DNA from: Pseudoxanthomonas koreensis
Lineage (GTDB): Bacteria > Pseudomonadota > Gammaproteobacteria > Xanthomonadales > Xanthomonadaceae
Direction of reading: 5' to 3'
NCBI RefSeq assembly: GCF_010093225.1
Contig: NZ_PDWM01000021.1
Location: 1-50,156, forward strand
DNA length: 50,156 bases
Shown here: one piece after another, positions 34,794 to 42,065 of the stretch
Position numbering within the stretch: the first letter of the stretch is position 1
Layout of the letters: every line of letters starts with the position of its first letter
The notes under the pieces: generated by a model
Database searches by the model: none
Told to the model about the DNA's origin: nothing
What the model saw: only the letters and a program-made list of their open reading frames with translations
Translations under genes and position numbers: made by a program

Positions 34794-34905
34794 GCCGCCA
34801 TGCTACGGCCAGCAGTCTCGCAGGCTGGGACCAGCAGCCCCGGCCCAGCGGGCTGCGGCCATCTCGCGTCGCAGGGAGATTTGGGAAGCGCTGAATCCGG
34901 AATCT

Positions 34906-34932
34906 ACCAGACGCCGGATTCCGGCGTCTGGT
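34906..34932. promoter_or_regulatory. 27-bp palindrome of unknown role
   Basis: Two 13-bp arms (ACCAGACGCCGGA and its complement) flank a single central base. There is no T-tract, so it is not a typical intrinsic terminator. It could be a protein-binding or packaging site. Confidence 0.5.
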
Positions 34933-35245
34933 GGGCCACCGCCTCAGCCCGAGAGCTTTGCATCCGACACTGAGCGATCCACGGGGGAAGACCAGCGCCG
35001 TACCCGTGAGCATCTTCGCCGTGCCGAAGCTCTTGGACCTGATCTACAAGCCGTGGTCGGCACCTCGCTGGATAAGGGCGTTGAACTTGACGCTCTGAAG
35101 GAGACGGCGGCGGAGGTTCGCCAGCAGCCCCGGCATCCCTGCCGAGGCCCGCGCGGTGGATGGCCTGTGGCGCGAGCGTTTGCCAGCGGCTACAGGTTGC
35201 GCGGGCGGAAAGTGGCGCGCTATCGGAGCCCTGTCCGCGTATGTG

Positions 35246-35259
35246 TAGGAAATTTCCTA
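35246..35259. promoter_or_regulatory. 14-bp perfect palindrome TAGGAAATTTCCTA
   Basis: A perfect AT-rich palindrome lies 7 nt before the right arm-type site. It resembles an operator or a host-factor bend site in an attachment region. Confidence 0.35.
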
Positions 35260-35265
35260 GCCGCC

Positions 35266-35287
35266 ACCGGATACGTGCCGGATATGA
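35266..35287 (+). promoter_or_regulatory. Candidate integrase arm-type site, right end
   Basis: This matches 20 of 22 positions of the site at 26493-26514 in the same orientation, 67 bp from the attR core. Confidence 0.5.
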
Positions 35288-35324
35288 GGCCGGCACCGCC
35301 ATTCGCTCCCTACTCCCCAGAAAC

Positions 35325-35352
35325 GAAAAACCCCTAGAAAACTAGGGGCTTT
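35325..35352 (-). terminator. Island-borne replacement terminator for tRNA-Cys
   Basis: The stem CCCCTAG / CTAGGGG has an A-rich loop, with TTTTT on the minus strand and CTTTT on the plus strand, so it could work in both directions. It sits where the original chromosomal terminator (26284-26309) would have been before insertion. Confidence 0.85.
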
Positions 35353-35353
35353 T

Positions 35354-35403
35354 GTATGGAGGCCTGGGTCGGAATTGAACCGGCGTACGCGGATTTGCAG
35401 TCC
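35354..35403. repeat. attR: 50-bp direct repeat within intact tRNA-Cys
   Basis: This is identical to 26313-26362. It begins 3 nt outside the tRNA 3' end and runs through the anticodon loop. Confidence 0.95.
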
Positions 35404-35430
35404 GCTGCATGACCACTCTGCCACCAGGCC
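35357..35430 (-). tRNA. tRNA-Cys (GCA), integration target
   Basis: The minus strand folds with acceptor GGCCTGG/CCAGGCC, anticodon loop CTGCAAA (GCA) and T arm GCCGGTTCAATTCCGAC; CCA is encoded. Its 3' half was supplied or restored by the island, so the gene stays functional. Confidence 0.96.
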
Positions 35431-35445
35431 GGTGGCGCTCGCCGC

Positions 35446-35475
35446 AGTGTAGCGCCCTGCGGCCGGCCGACAAAA
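35446..35475 (-). promoter_or_regulatory. Candidate promoter of tRNA-Cys
   Basis: On the minus strand TTGTCG (35470-35475) and TACACT (35446-35451) are spaced 18 nt apart, starting transcription about 9 nt before the tRNA. Confidence 0.45.
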
Positions 35476-35497
35476 CAAAACCCCGTTGCCGGGGTCT
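35472..35497 (-). terminator. Terminator after tRNA-Gly
   Basis: On the minus strand the stem ACCCCG / CGGGGT with a GCAA loop is followed by TTTGTTTTG. It separates tRNA-Gly from tRNA-Cys and overlaps the -35 region of the latter. Confidence 0.75.
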
Positions 35498-35544
35498 GGT
35501 TTTCGAACCTTCCGGCGCCGGGCGCCTTCGGGTCCTGTCGTGTC

Positions 35545-35620
<76 letters not shown>

Positions 35621-35633
35621 TTGGGAGACGCGC

Positions 35634-35661
35634 ATTTTAGGGATTCCGGCGAGGCTGTCAA
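35634..35661 (-). promoter_or_regulatory. Strong sigma-70 promoter of tRNA-Gly
   Basis: On the minus strand a consensus TTGACA (35656-35661) is followed after 16 nt by TAAAAT (35634-35639). The -35 box overlaps the last codons of pgsA. Confidence 0.8.
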
Positions 35662-36314
35662 CCTTGTTTGCGCTTTTCCCCGCGGGCCCGGTCGGCGGCG
35701 GCCTGTTCGTCGGCACGCAGGGCCGGCCAGGCCGCGTGCAGGTACTGGAACCCGGACCACAGGGTCAGCACCGCGGCGGCGGCCAGCAGCCAGTCGCCGG
35801 CATGGAAGACGAACTCGCCGAACCAGATGCCCTCGCCGGGCCGCAGCGGATGGACGCCTTGGAGCACCTGGCGCGGGTTGATCGCATACAGCAGGCACGA
35901 CAGCGCCACCATCTGGGCCACGGTCTTGACCTTGCCGATCGTGGCCACCTTCACCGTGGCGCGCTGGCCCAGCTCGGCCATCCACTCGCGCAGCGCCGAC
36001 ACGGCGATCTCGCGCCCCACGATCACCGAGGCCCAGAACGCCATCCACGGGGTCGGATGCCCCTGCACGATCAGGAACAGGGCCACGGCCACCATCAGCT
36101 TGTCGGCGACCGGGTCGAGGAAGGCGCCGAACGCCGAGTACTGGTGGTAGCGGCGGGCGGTCCAGCCGTCCAGCCAGTCGGTCACCGCGGCCAGGGTGGA
36201 CACCGCCGCGGGGGCGAAATTGGTCCACTTGTACGGCAGGAAGAACACCACCACCAGCACCGGGATCAGCACGATCCGCAGCAGGGTCAGCCAGGTCGGG
36301 ATGGTCAACTTCAT
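35658..36314 (-). CDS. pgsA: CDP-diacylglycerol-glycerol-3-phosphate 3-phosphatidyltransferase
   Basis: This 218-residue inner-membrane enzyme makes phosphatidylglycerol phosphate. The CDP-alcohol phosphotransferase signature DWLDGWTARRYHQYSAFGAF and LDPVADK is intact (about 46-72). Helices are seen at about 5-27, 75-95, 125-145 and 170-190. A charged, basic C-terminus follows (RARGEKRKQG). It starts 10 nt after the uvrC stop; uvrC-pgsA is a common gammaproteobacterial pair. Confidence 0.95.
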   Translation of the reverse strand: MKLTIPTWLTLLRIVLIPVLVVVFFLPYKWTNFAPAAVSTLAAVTDWLDGWTARRYHQYSAFGAFLDPVADKLMVAVALFLIVQGHPTPWMAFWASVIVGREIAVSALREWMAELGQRATVKVATIGKVKTVAQMVALSCLLYAINPRQVLQGVHPLRPGEGIWFGEFVFHAGDWLLAAAAVLTLWSGFQYLHAAWPALRADEQAAADRARGEKRKQG

Positions 36315-36324
36315 CGAAACGGTT

Positions 36325-38229
36325 CTATCCGGGATCCGCCGGGGTGGCCAGCCCGTGCAGGGTAGCGTAGATGCGCGTGGCCAGCGCGGCGTTGATGCCC
36401 TCCACCCGCGCGATCTCCTCCTCGCCGGCGGCCTTGAGCCCGGCCAGTCCGCCGAAATGGCGCAGCAGCGCCGCGCGCCGGCGCGGGCCGATTCCGGGGA
36501 TGTCCTCCAGGCGGCTGCTGGTGCGCGCCTTCTGCCGCTTGCCGCGGTGGCCGGTGATGGCGAAGCGGTGCGCCTCGTCGCGCACCTGCTGGATGAACTG
36601 CAGCGCCGGCGAGGCCGCGCCCGGGCGCAGTTCGCGGCCGTCGGCCAGGACCAGGGCTTCGTCGCCGGCGCGGCGCTGCTCGCCCTTGGACACGCCGACC
36701 AGCAGCACGCCCTCCACGCCCAGCTCGGCCAGCGCCGCGCGCGCCTGCGCCAGTTGCCCGGCGCCGCCGTCGATCAGCAGCACGTCCGGCAGCACCGCGT
36801 TGCGCGGCAGTGCCGGCGGTGCGTCCGGCGGCGCGGGCGTGTCGGCCGCCGCCTCCAGCGCGCGGCGGAAGCGGCGCTCGATCGCCTGGCGCATCGCCGC
36901 GTAGTCGTCGCCCGGCTCGATCCCGGTGATGTTGTAGCGGCGGTACTGGTTGCGCACCGGCCCGGCCGGGTCGAACACCACGCACGAGGCCACCGTCGCT
37001 TCGCCCAGGGTGTGGCTGATGTCGAAGCATTCGATCCGCGCCGGCACCTCGGCCAGGCCGAGCAGGTCGCGCAGCGCCTCGCTGCGCGCCTGCTGCGCGC
37101 CGCGGCTGGCCAGCTCGGTGGCCAGCGCCAGCTGGGCGTTGCGCCGGGCCAGGTCCAGGTAGCCGGCGCGCTCGCCGCGCACGCTGGACTTCAGCGCCAC
37201 CTTGCGCCCGGCCGCCTCGGCCAGGGCCAGCTCGATCAGTCCGGCGTCGGGGATGGCGCGGTCGAGCACGATCTCCGAAGGCGGCGGCTGTTCGGCGTAG
37301 TACTGCGACACGAACGCGGCCAGCACTTCCTCCGCGCTGTCCTCGCCGTTGGTGCGCGGGTAGAACGCACGCGTGCCCAGGTTGCGGCCGTCGCGGAACG
37401 CCAGCAGCAGCACGCAGGCGCTGCTGCCCTGCATCGCCACCGCCAGCACGTCCAGGTTGGCCGCATGGCCGTCCACGTACTGCCGCGCCTGCAGCCCGCG
37501 CAGGGTCGCCAGCAGGTCGCGCAGGCGCGCGGCGTCCTCGAACTCGAGCTTCGCGCTGGCCGCTTCCATCGCCGCGGCCAGTTCCTCGCCCAGCTCGTCG
37601 CTGCGGCCTTCCAGGAACAGCGCGGCGCGGCGCACCGATTCGGCGTAGTCGCCGGCCTCGACCAGGCCCACGCACGGCGCGCTGCAGCGGCCGATCTGGT
37701 ACTGCAGGCACGGCCGGCTGCGGTTGCGGAACACGCTGTCCTCGCAGCTGCGCAGGCGGAACAGCTTGTGCATCAGGTCCATGGTCTCGCGCACCGCGCC
37801 GGCGCTGGCGTAGGGGCCGAAGTAGCGCCCGGGCACCGCACGCGGGCCACGATGGAACGCCAGCCGCGGCCACTGCTCCTGGGTCAGCAGCACGTACGGG
37901 TAGCTCTTGTCGTCGCGCAGCGAGACGTTGTAGCGCGGCGCCAGCGACTTGATCAGCTGGTTTTCCAGCAGCAGCGCCTCGGCCTCGGTGCGGGTGACCG
38001 TGACCTCCATGCGCGCGATCTGCGCCACCATCGCCTGGATGCGCGGCGTCCTGGGGGTGTTGGCGAAGTAGCTGGCCACGCGCCGCTTCAGCGCGCCGGC
38101 CTTGCCCACGTACAGCAGGCTGCCGTCGGCCGCGTACATGCGGTACACGCCCGGCGCGGTGCTCAGTTGCGCTACGAAGGCCTTGCCGTCGAACTCCCCT
38201 GCCCCTGGATCGCCCGCAGGGTCGTTCAT
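36325..38229 (-). CDS. uvrC: Excinuclease ABC subunit C
   Basis: This is a 634-residue nucleotide-excision-repair nuclease. The N-terminal GIY-YIG domain (about 20-100) has GVYRMYAADGSLLYVGKA. The UVR interaction motif lies near 205-240. The RNase H-like C-terminal nuclease has IECFDISHTLGEATVASCVVF and DVLLIDGGAGQL, and helix-hairpin-helix repeats finish the protein (DIPGIGPRRRAALLRHFGG, VEGINAALATRI). The frame is open far upstream, but the ATG at 38229 overlaps the upstream stop by 4 nt (ATGA) and gives the family length. Confidence 0.96.
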   Translation of the reverse strand: MNDPAGDPGAGEFDGKAFVAQLSTAPGVYRMYAADGSLLYVGKAGALKRRVASYFANTPRTPRIQAMVAQIARMEVTVTRTEAEALLLENQLIKSLAPRYNVSLRDDKSYPYVLLTQEQWPRLAFHRGPRAVPGRYFGPYASAGAVRETMDLMHKLFRLRSCEDSVFRNRSRPCLQYQIGRCSAPCVGLVEAGDYAESVRRAALFLEGRSDELGEELAAAMEAASAKLEFEDAARLRDLLATLRGLQARQYVDGHAANLDVLAVAMQGSSACVLLLAFRDGRNLGTRAFYPRTNGEDSAEEVLAAFVSQYYAEQPPPSEIVLDRAIPDAGLIELALAEAAGRKVALKSSVRGERAGYLDLARRNAQLALATELASRGAQQARSEALRDLLGLAEVPARIECFDISHTLGEATVASCVVFDPAGPVRNQYRRYNITGIEPGDDYAAMRQAIERRFRRALEAAADTPAPPDAPPALPRNAVLPDVLLIDGGAGQLAQARAALAELGVEGVLLVGVSKGEQRRAGDEALVLADGRELRPGAASPALQFIQQVRDEAHRFAITGHRGKRQKARTSSRLEDIPGIGPRRRAALLRHFGGLAGLKAAGEEEIARVEGINAALATRIYATLHGLATPADPG

Positions 38230-39638
38230 TCGCTGATCGACACGTCGTCCAGGCCGCCGGTGGCGATGTCGTAACGGAGCACGCCATGGGCGTCGGTCTC
38301 GGCGATCCACACCGCGCCGCCGGCGATGGCCAGCCCGGTGGGGCCGTGCAGGCGCCGCGGCAGTTCCACCGTGCTCAGTTCGCCGCCGCCCAGGCGCAGG
38401 GTGCGCAGCATGCCGTTGCCGCTGTCGGCGATCCACAGCAGCGGCGCGTCGGCGCTGAGGGCGATGCCCAGCGGATGCTGCAGGCGCGCGCTCAAGCGCG
38501 GGCCGTCGTCGTCGCCGAACTCCCATAGACCCTGCCCGACCAGGGTCTGGACCAGGTCGGTGCGCAGCTGCAGCGAGCGCACCGCCGAACCGAGCGCGTC
38601 GCACACGTACAGCACCTGCTGCACCGCGGCCAGGCCGACCGGCTGGGCGAACGCGGCCATCATCGCGTTGCCGTCGCGCAGTTCCAGGCGACCGGAGCCG
38701 GCGCGCAGGTGCAACTCGGCGCGACCCAGGTCGCAGCTCCAGATGCGGTTGTCGCCGGCACTGGCGATGTGCACCTGGTTGCCGGCCACGGCCAGCGCCA
38801 GCGGATGGTTGAGCGGGCTGCGTGCGTTCGGGTTGACCGCGCCTTCCACCGGGTCGCCGGCGCGGCCGTTGCCGCACAGGGTGTCGACCTGGCCGCTGCG
38901 CAGGTGGATCCGGCGCAGGGCATGGTTGCCGGTGTCGGCCACGTACAGGTATTCGCGCTCCAGGGCCAGGCCCTGCGGGCGGTTGAAGGCGACATGGTCG
39001 CCCGGGCCGTCGATGAAGTCGGCGGTGCCCAGCCCGAACTGGCGCAACACCCGGCCATGCGGATTGCATTCGAGGATGCGGTGGTGGCCGCTGTCGGCGA
39101 TGTACAGGCGGTCGCCGCTGGCGGCGATGCCGGTCGGGAACCGCAGCGGCAGGCGCGGCTCGGGCGAGGTTTCGGTCGACAGCAGGTCCTCGTCCAGCGG
39201 CCGCGGCAGGCCTTCGACCAGGGCGAACAGCGAACGCTCCAGGTCGCCACCGAGGCCGACGAAGCGCTCGCGCTCCTGGCCTTCGGCGTCCACCAGCACC
39301 AGCGTCGGCCAGGCCTCGATGCCGTAGCGCTGCCAGGCCGTCCAGTCGGCGTCGAGCAGCACCGGCGCGGCCACGCCCAACCGCCGCAGCAGCTTGAGCG
39401 AGCGCTGTGGCACCCGTTCGCTGTCGAAGCGCGGCACCTGCACCACCAGCACCTGGATGCGGCCGGGATTGCGCCCCTGCCACTGCGCCAGTTCGGCCAG
39501 CCGCTGCGCGCACCAGGCCGAGGCGGCGTTGACGAAGGCGAGCACGACCGGGCGGCCACGCAGCTCGTGCAGCGAAGCAGCCTGGGCGTTGAGCCACGGC
39601 AGTTCGCGGGGCAGTTCCTGGAGGGGGGCCGCGTTCAT
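38226..39638 (-). CDS. Thioredoxin-like/NHL-repeat protein
   Basis: This 470-residue protein has an N-terminal thioredoxin-like domain (about 1-150: RPVVLAFVNAASAWCAQRLAELAQW, APVLLDADWTAWQRYGIEAWPTLVLVD). It has a single Cys, in AWCAQR, where thioredoxins have CxxC. A six-bladed NHL beta-propeller follows (about 165-460) with repeated FPTGIAASGDRLYIADSGHHRI, FNRPQGLALEREYLYVADTGNHAL, LNHPLALAVAGNQVHIASAGDNRI and similar. This layout resembles NHLRC2. The loss of the second Cys makes redox activity doubtful. It overlaps uvrC and the upstream phosphatase by 4 nt each. The function is unknown. Confidence 0.88.
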   Translation of the reverse strand: MNAAPLQELPRELPWLNAQAASLHELRGRPVVLAFVNAASAWCAQRLAELAQWQGRNPGRIQVLVVQVPRFDSERVPQRSLKLLRRLGVAAPVLLDADWTAWQRYGIEAWPTLVLVDAEGQERERFVGLGGDLERSLFALVEGLPRPLDEDLLSTETSPEPRLPLRFPTGIAASGDRLYIADSGHHRILECNPHGRVLRQFGLGTADFIDGPGDHVAFNRPQGLALEREYLYVADTGNHALRRIHLRSGQVDTLCGNGRAGDPVEGAVNPNARSPLNHPLALAVAGNQVHIASAGDNRIWSCDLGRAELHLRAGSGRLELRDGNAMMAAFAQPVGLAAVQQVLYVCDALGSAVRSLQLRTDLVQTLVGQGLWEFGDDDGPRLSARLQHPLGIALSADAPLLWIADSGNGMLRTLRLGGGELSTVELPRRLHGPTGLAIAGGAVWIAETDAHGVLRYDIATGGLDDVSISE

Positions 39639-40150
39639 GGCCCGATTATGCCGGACGCCGGCGCGTGGCACAGGCGCGCCCCGACCGCCTGTGCCGCCGT
39701 ATCGACCAGTCGCCAGACATGCTCGAAGCCGGCGTCGTCGCCGTAGTAGGGGTCGGGCACCTCCCCGCCCTGCCCGCTGCCGGCCCAGTCCAGCAGCAGC
39801 GCCACGCGTTCGCGGGCTGCCGCCGGGGCCAGCCCGCGCACGTCGCGCAGGTTGTCGGCGTCGGCACACAGCAGCCAGTCGAAGTCGACGAAATCGCTGG
39901 CCCGCAGCTGCCGCGCGCGCAACCCGGCGATGTCCACGCCGTGCCCGCGGGCGCAGGCGATCGCGCGCCTGTCCGGTGCCTTGCCGGCGTGCCAGCCGGC
40001 GGTGCCGGCCGAATCCACCCGCACCCGCCCGGCCAGCGGCGAGGCTTCGATGCGCGCGCGCAGCGCGCCCTCGGCCAGCGGCGAACGGCAGATGTTGCCC
40101 AGGCACACCACCAGCAGCCGCGTGGCGCCGGCCGCGCGCGCCGGCGTCAT
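39635..40150 (-). CDS. Low-molecular-weight protein-tyrosine phosphatase
   Basis: This 171-residue protein has the phosphatase loop CLGNICRSP near residues 16-24 (CX5R), followed by [16 protein letters not shown], and [13 protein letters not shown] with the general-acid Asp near 133. All catalytic residues are present. Arsenate reductases share the fold, but the DPYYGDD loop favours the tyrosine-phosphatase branch. Its location between kdsB and the NHL gene, with 4-nt overlaps on both sides, suggests co-expression. The substrate is unknown. Confidence 0.92.
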   Translation of the reverse strand: MTPARAAGATRLLVVCLGNICRSPLAEGALRARIEASPLAGRVRVDSAGTAGWHAGKAPDRRAIACARGHGVDIAGLRARQLRASDFVDFDWLLCADADNLRDVRGLAPAAARERVALLLDWAGSGQGGEVPDPYYGDDAGFEHVWRLVDTAAQAVGARLCHAPASGIIGP

Positions 40151-40926
40151 GCGCCGGCCCCGCGCAGCCGCGCCTCGGCGCGGGCCAGGTCCTCGGGCGT
40201 GTCCACGCCCGGCGGGAACGGCTCCGGTGCCAGCGCCACGGCGATGCGGTGGCCGGCCTCGAGCACGCGCAGCTGTTCCAGCGACTCAATCCGCTCCAGG
40301 GTGCCGGGCGGCATCCGTGCGAAGGCCTGCAGGAAGCCGGCGCGGTAGGCGTAGATGCCGATGTGGCGCAGCCAGTGGCCGCCGCCAGGCAGGGTGTGGC
40401 GGTCGCGGGCGAAGGCATCGCGCGGCCACGGCAGCGGCGCGCGGCTGAAGTACAGGGCGTCGCCGGAGGCGGCGCGGACCAGCTTGACCGTGTTCGGATC
40501 GAACAGGGTTTCGACGTCGACCACCGGCTCGGCCAGGGTGGCCACCGGCGCGCCGCTGTCGACCAGCGCGCGGGCCACTTCGCGGATGCCGCTGGCCGGG
40601 GCGAAGGGCTCGTCGCCCTGCAGGTTCACCACCACCGTGTCGTCGTCCCAGCCGGCGACCGCGGCGCATTCGGCCAGGCGGTCGGTGCCGGAGACGTGGT
40701 CGGGCGAGGTCATCGCCACGCGCACGCCGGCGACACCGGCAACCGCATCGGCCACGCGCGCATCGTCGGTGGCCAGCCACACCTCGCGCGCACCGGCGGC
40801 CAGCGCGCGGCGGGCCACATGCAACACCAGCGGTTCGCCGCCGAGCAGGCGCAGCGGCTTGCCCGGCAGGCGGCTGGCGGCGCGGCGCGCGGGCACGGCG
40901 ACGACGAAGTCGGGTTGCGGATCCAT
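40147..40926 (-). CDS. kdsB: 3-deoxy-manno-octulosonate cytidylyltransferase
   Basis: This 259-residue cytoplasmic enzyme makes CMP-KDO for the lipopolysaccharide inner core. Motifs are [57 protein letters not shown] and [12 protein letters not shown] with a following [11 protein letters not shown]. The ATG at 40926 follows GGAGG; an earlier in-frame ATG is less likely. It is 78 nt downstream of lpxK, keeping the LPS genes together. Confidence 0.95.
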   Translation of the reverse strand: MDPQPDFVVAVPARRAASRLPGKPLRLLGGEPLVLHVARRALAAGAREVWLATDDARVADAVAGVAGVRVAMTSPDHVSGTDRLAECAAVAGWDDDTVVVNLQGDEPFAPASGIREVARALVDSGAPVATLAEPVVDVETLFDPNTVKLVRAASGDALYFSRAPLPWPRDAFARDRHTLPGGGHWLRHIGIYAYRAGFLQAFARMPPGTLERIESLEQLRVLEAGHRIAVALAPEPFPPGVDTPEDLARAEARLRGAGA

Positions 40927-41004
40927 CGCATCCTCCGGGTATGCCGGGATTGTAGGAGGCATGGCGCCCCGGGCGCATCCTGCGCGGGTCGCGGCTCGCG
41001 GGCC

Positions 41005-42009
41005 CTACCCGCGCCGCCCCAGCCGCTCCAGCAGCGCCACCCGGAACGCCGCCGGCAATTCCGCATCCACCGGCACCATGAAACAGCGCGCGTCGGCGAA
41101 GGCCGCGCACTTCACCGCGTCCTTCTCGGTCATCAGCACCGGCAGGTCGTTGCCGAACTGCAGGTCCGCGGCGGTGTAGGCGTGGTGGTCGGCGAAGACA
41201 TGCGGCACCACGCCTATGCCCAGCCCGCGCAGGGGGTCGAAGAAGCGCTGCGGATTGCCGATCCCGGCCACCGCATGCACGCGCACGTCGCGGAAGGACT
41301 CCAGCGCGCGGGTGCGCCCGCCGGCCATCGGCACCGCGGCGCGCGCGTGCAGCCGCATCGGCCATTCGCCGAAGCCGGTGCCGCCCTGCCCGCCGTCCTG
41401 GCCGAGGTTGACCACGCGGAAATCGCAGTAGCGGCCGCGCTCGACCGGCTCGCGCCGCGGCCCGGCCGGCAGCAGGCGGCCATTGCCGTAGCGGCGCGTA
41501 CCGTCGACCACTTCGATCTCGATGTCGCGCGCCAGCCGGTAGTGCTGCAGGCCGTCGTCGCACACCACCACGTCGCAGCCGGCCTCGACCAGCGCGCGCG
41601 CCGCGGCGGCGCGGTCGCGGTCCACCCGCACCGGCACGGCCAGGCGTCGGGCGATCAGCACCGGTTCGTCGCCGCCTTCCTCCGGCGTGGTGTCGGCAGT
41701 GACCCAGCGCGGCGTGCCCGCGTCGCGGCGGCCGTAGCCACGGCTGGCCACGCCCGGGCGCCAGCCGGCCTGGACCAGCTGCCCGACCAGGGCCAGGGTC
41801 AGCGGGGTCTTGCCGGCGCCACCGGCGGCCAGGTTGCCGACCACCACCACCGGCGCGTCCACCTTGCGCTGGCGCAGCAGCCCAGCGCGGTACAGGCGCC
41901 GGCGCAGCGCCACCGCGGCGGCGTAAAGCGGCGCCAGCAACCGCGCCCACCACGGCACCGGTGCATCGCCGAACCACCAGGCCGGTGTCTGCGGAGCGCT
42001 CCTGCTCAT
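41005..42009 (-). CDS. lpxK: Tetraacyldisaccharide 4'-kinase
   Basis: This 334-residue membrane-associated kinase phosphorylates the lipid A precursor. An N-terminal hydrophobic helix (about 20-35) precedes the P-loop [16 protein letters not shown] (59-74). Further motifs are [32 protein letters not shown] and [24 protein letters not shown] and MTEKDAVKC. It starts 56 nt after msbA, the usual neighbour. Confidence 0.96.
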   Translation of the reverse strand: MSRSAPQTPAWWFGDAPVPWWARLLAPLYAAAVALRRRLYRAGLLRQRKVDAPVVVVGNLAAGGAGKTPLTLALVGQLVQAGWRPGVASRGYGRRDAGTPRWVTADTTPEEGGDEPVLIARRLAVPVRVDRDRAAAARALVEAGCDVVVCDDGLQHYRLARDIEIEVVDGTRRYGNGRLLPAGPRREPVERGRYCDFRVVNLGQDGGQGGTGFGEWPMRLHARAAVPMAGGRTRALESFRDVRVHAVAGIGNPQRFFDPLRGLGIGVVPHVFADHHAYTAADLQFGNDLPVLMTEKDAVKCAAFADARCFMVPVDAELPAAFRVALLERLGRRG

Positions 42010-42065
42010 CCCTTTCCTTCCTCCCTGCCCAGATACGCCACTTCGTCCGCCACTCGCCCGCCGCT

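Larger units (their letters stand above)
34454..35353. other. About 900 bp at the right end of the island without a clear gene
   Basis: Frames here are short and lack recognisable domains apart from one doubtful minus-strand ORF (34545-34793). The stretch contains a 27-bp near-perfect palindrome (34906-34932), the palindrome TAGGAAATTTCCTA (35246-35259), the right arm-type site (35266-35287) and a terminator (35325-35352). It is a plausible place for a packaging site and the attachment arm. Confidence 0.6.
26313..35403. mobile_element. 9-kb integrated phage satellite encoding its own capsid
   Basis: The island is flanked by 50-bp repeats in tRNA-Cys. All genes but one doubtful ORF run rightward, most with 1-4 nt overlaps, and GC is visibly lower than in the flanks. 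Modules in order are integrase, unknown regulator, excisionase-like HTH protein, three small proteins, replication ATPase, Nu1-like DNA-binding protein, HK97-type capsid, prohead protease, unknown, P27-like small terminase, unknown and HNH nuclease, then about 900 bp without a clear gene. There is no portal, large terminase, tail or lysis gene. This fits a capsid-forming phage-inducible island in reduced form, or less likely a prophage remnant; the unbroken overlapping frames favour the first. Confidence 0.85.

Noticed and set aside
34777-35337. 186-codon plus-strand ORF at the island right end
   Set aside because: It crosses the arm site and palindromes, has irregular composition and no domain, and lacks a clear ribosome site.
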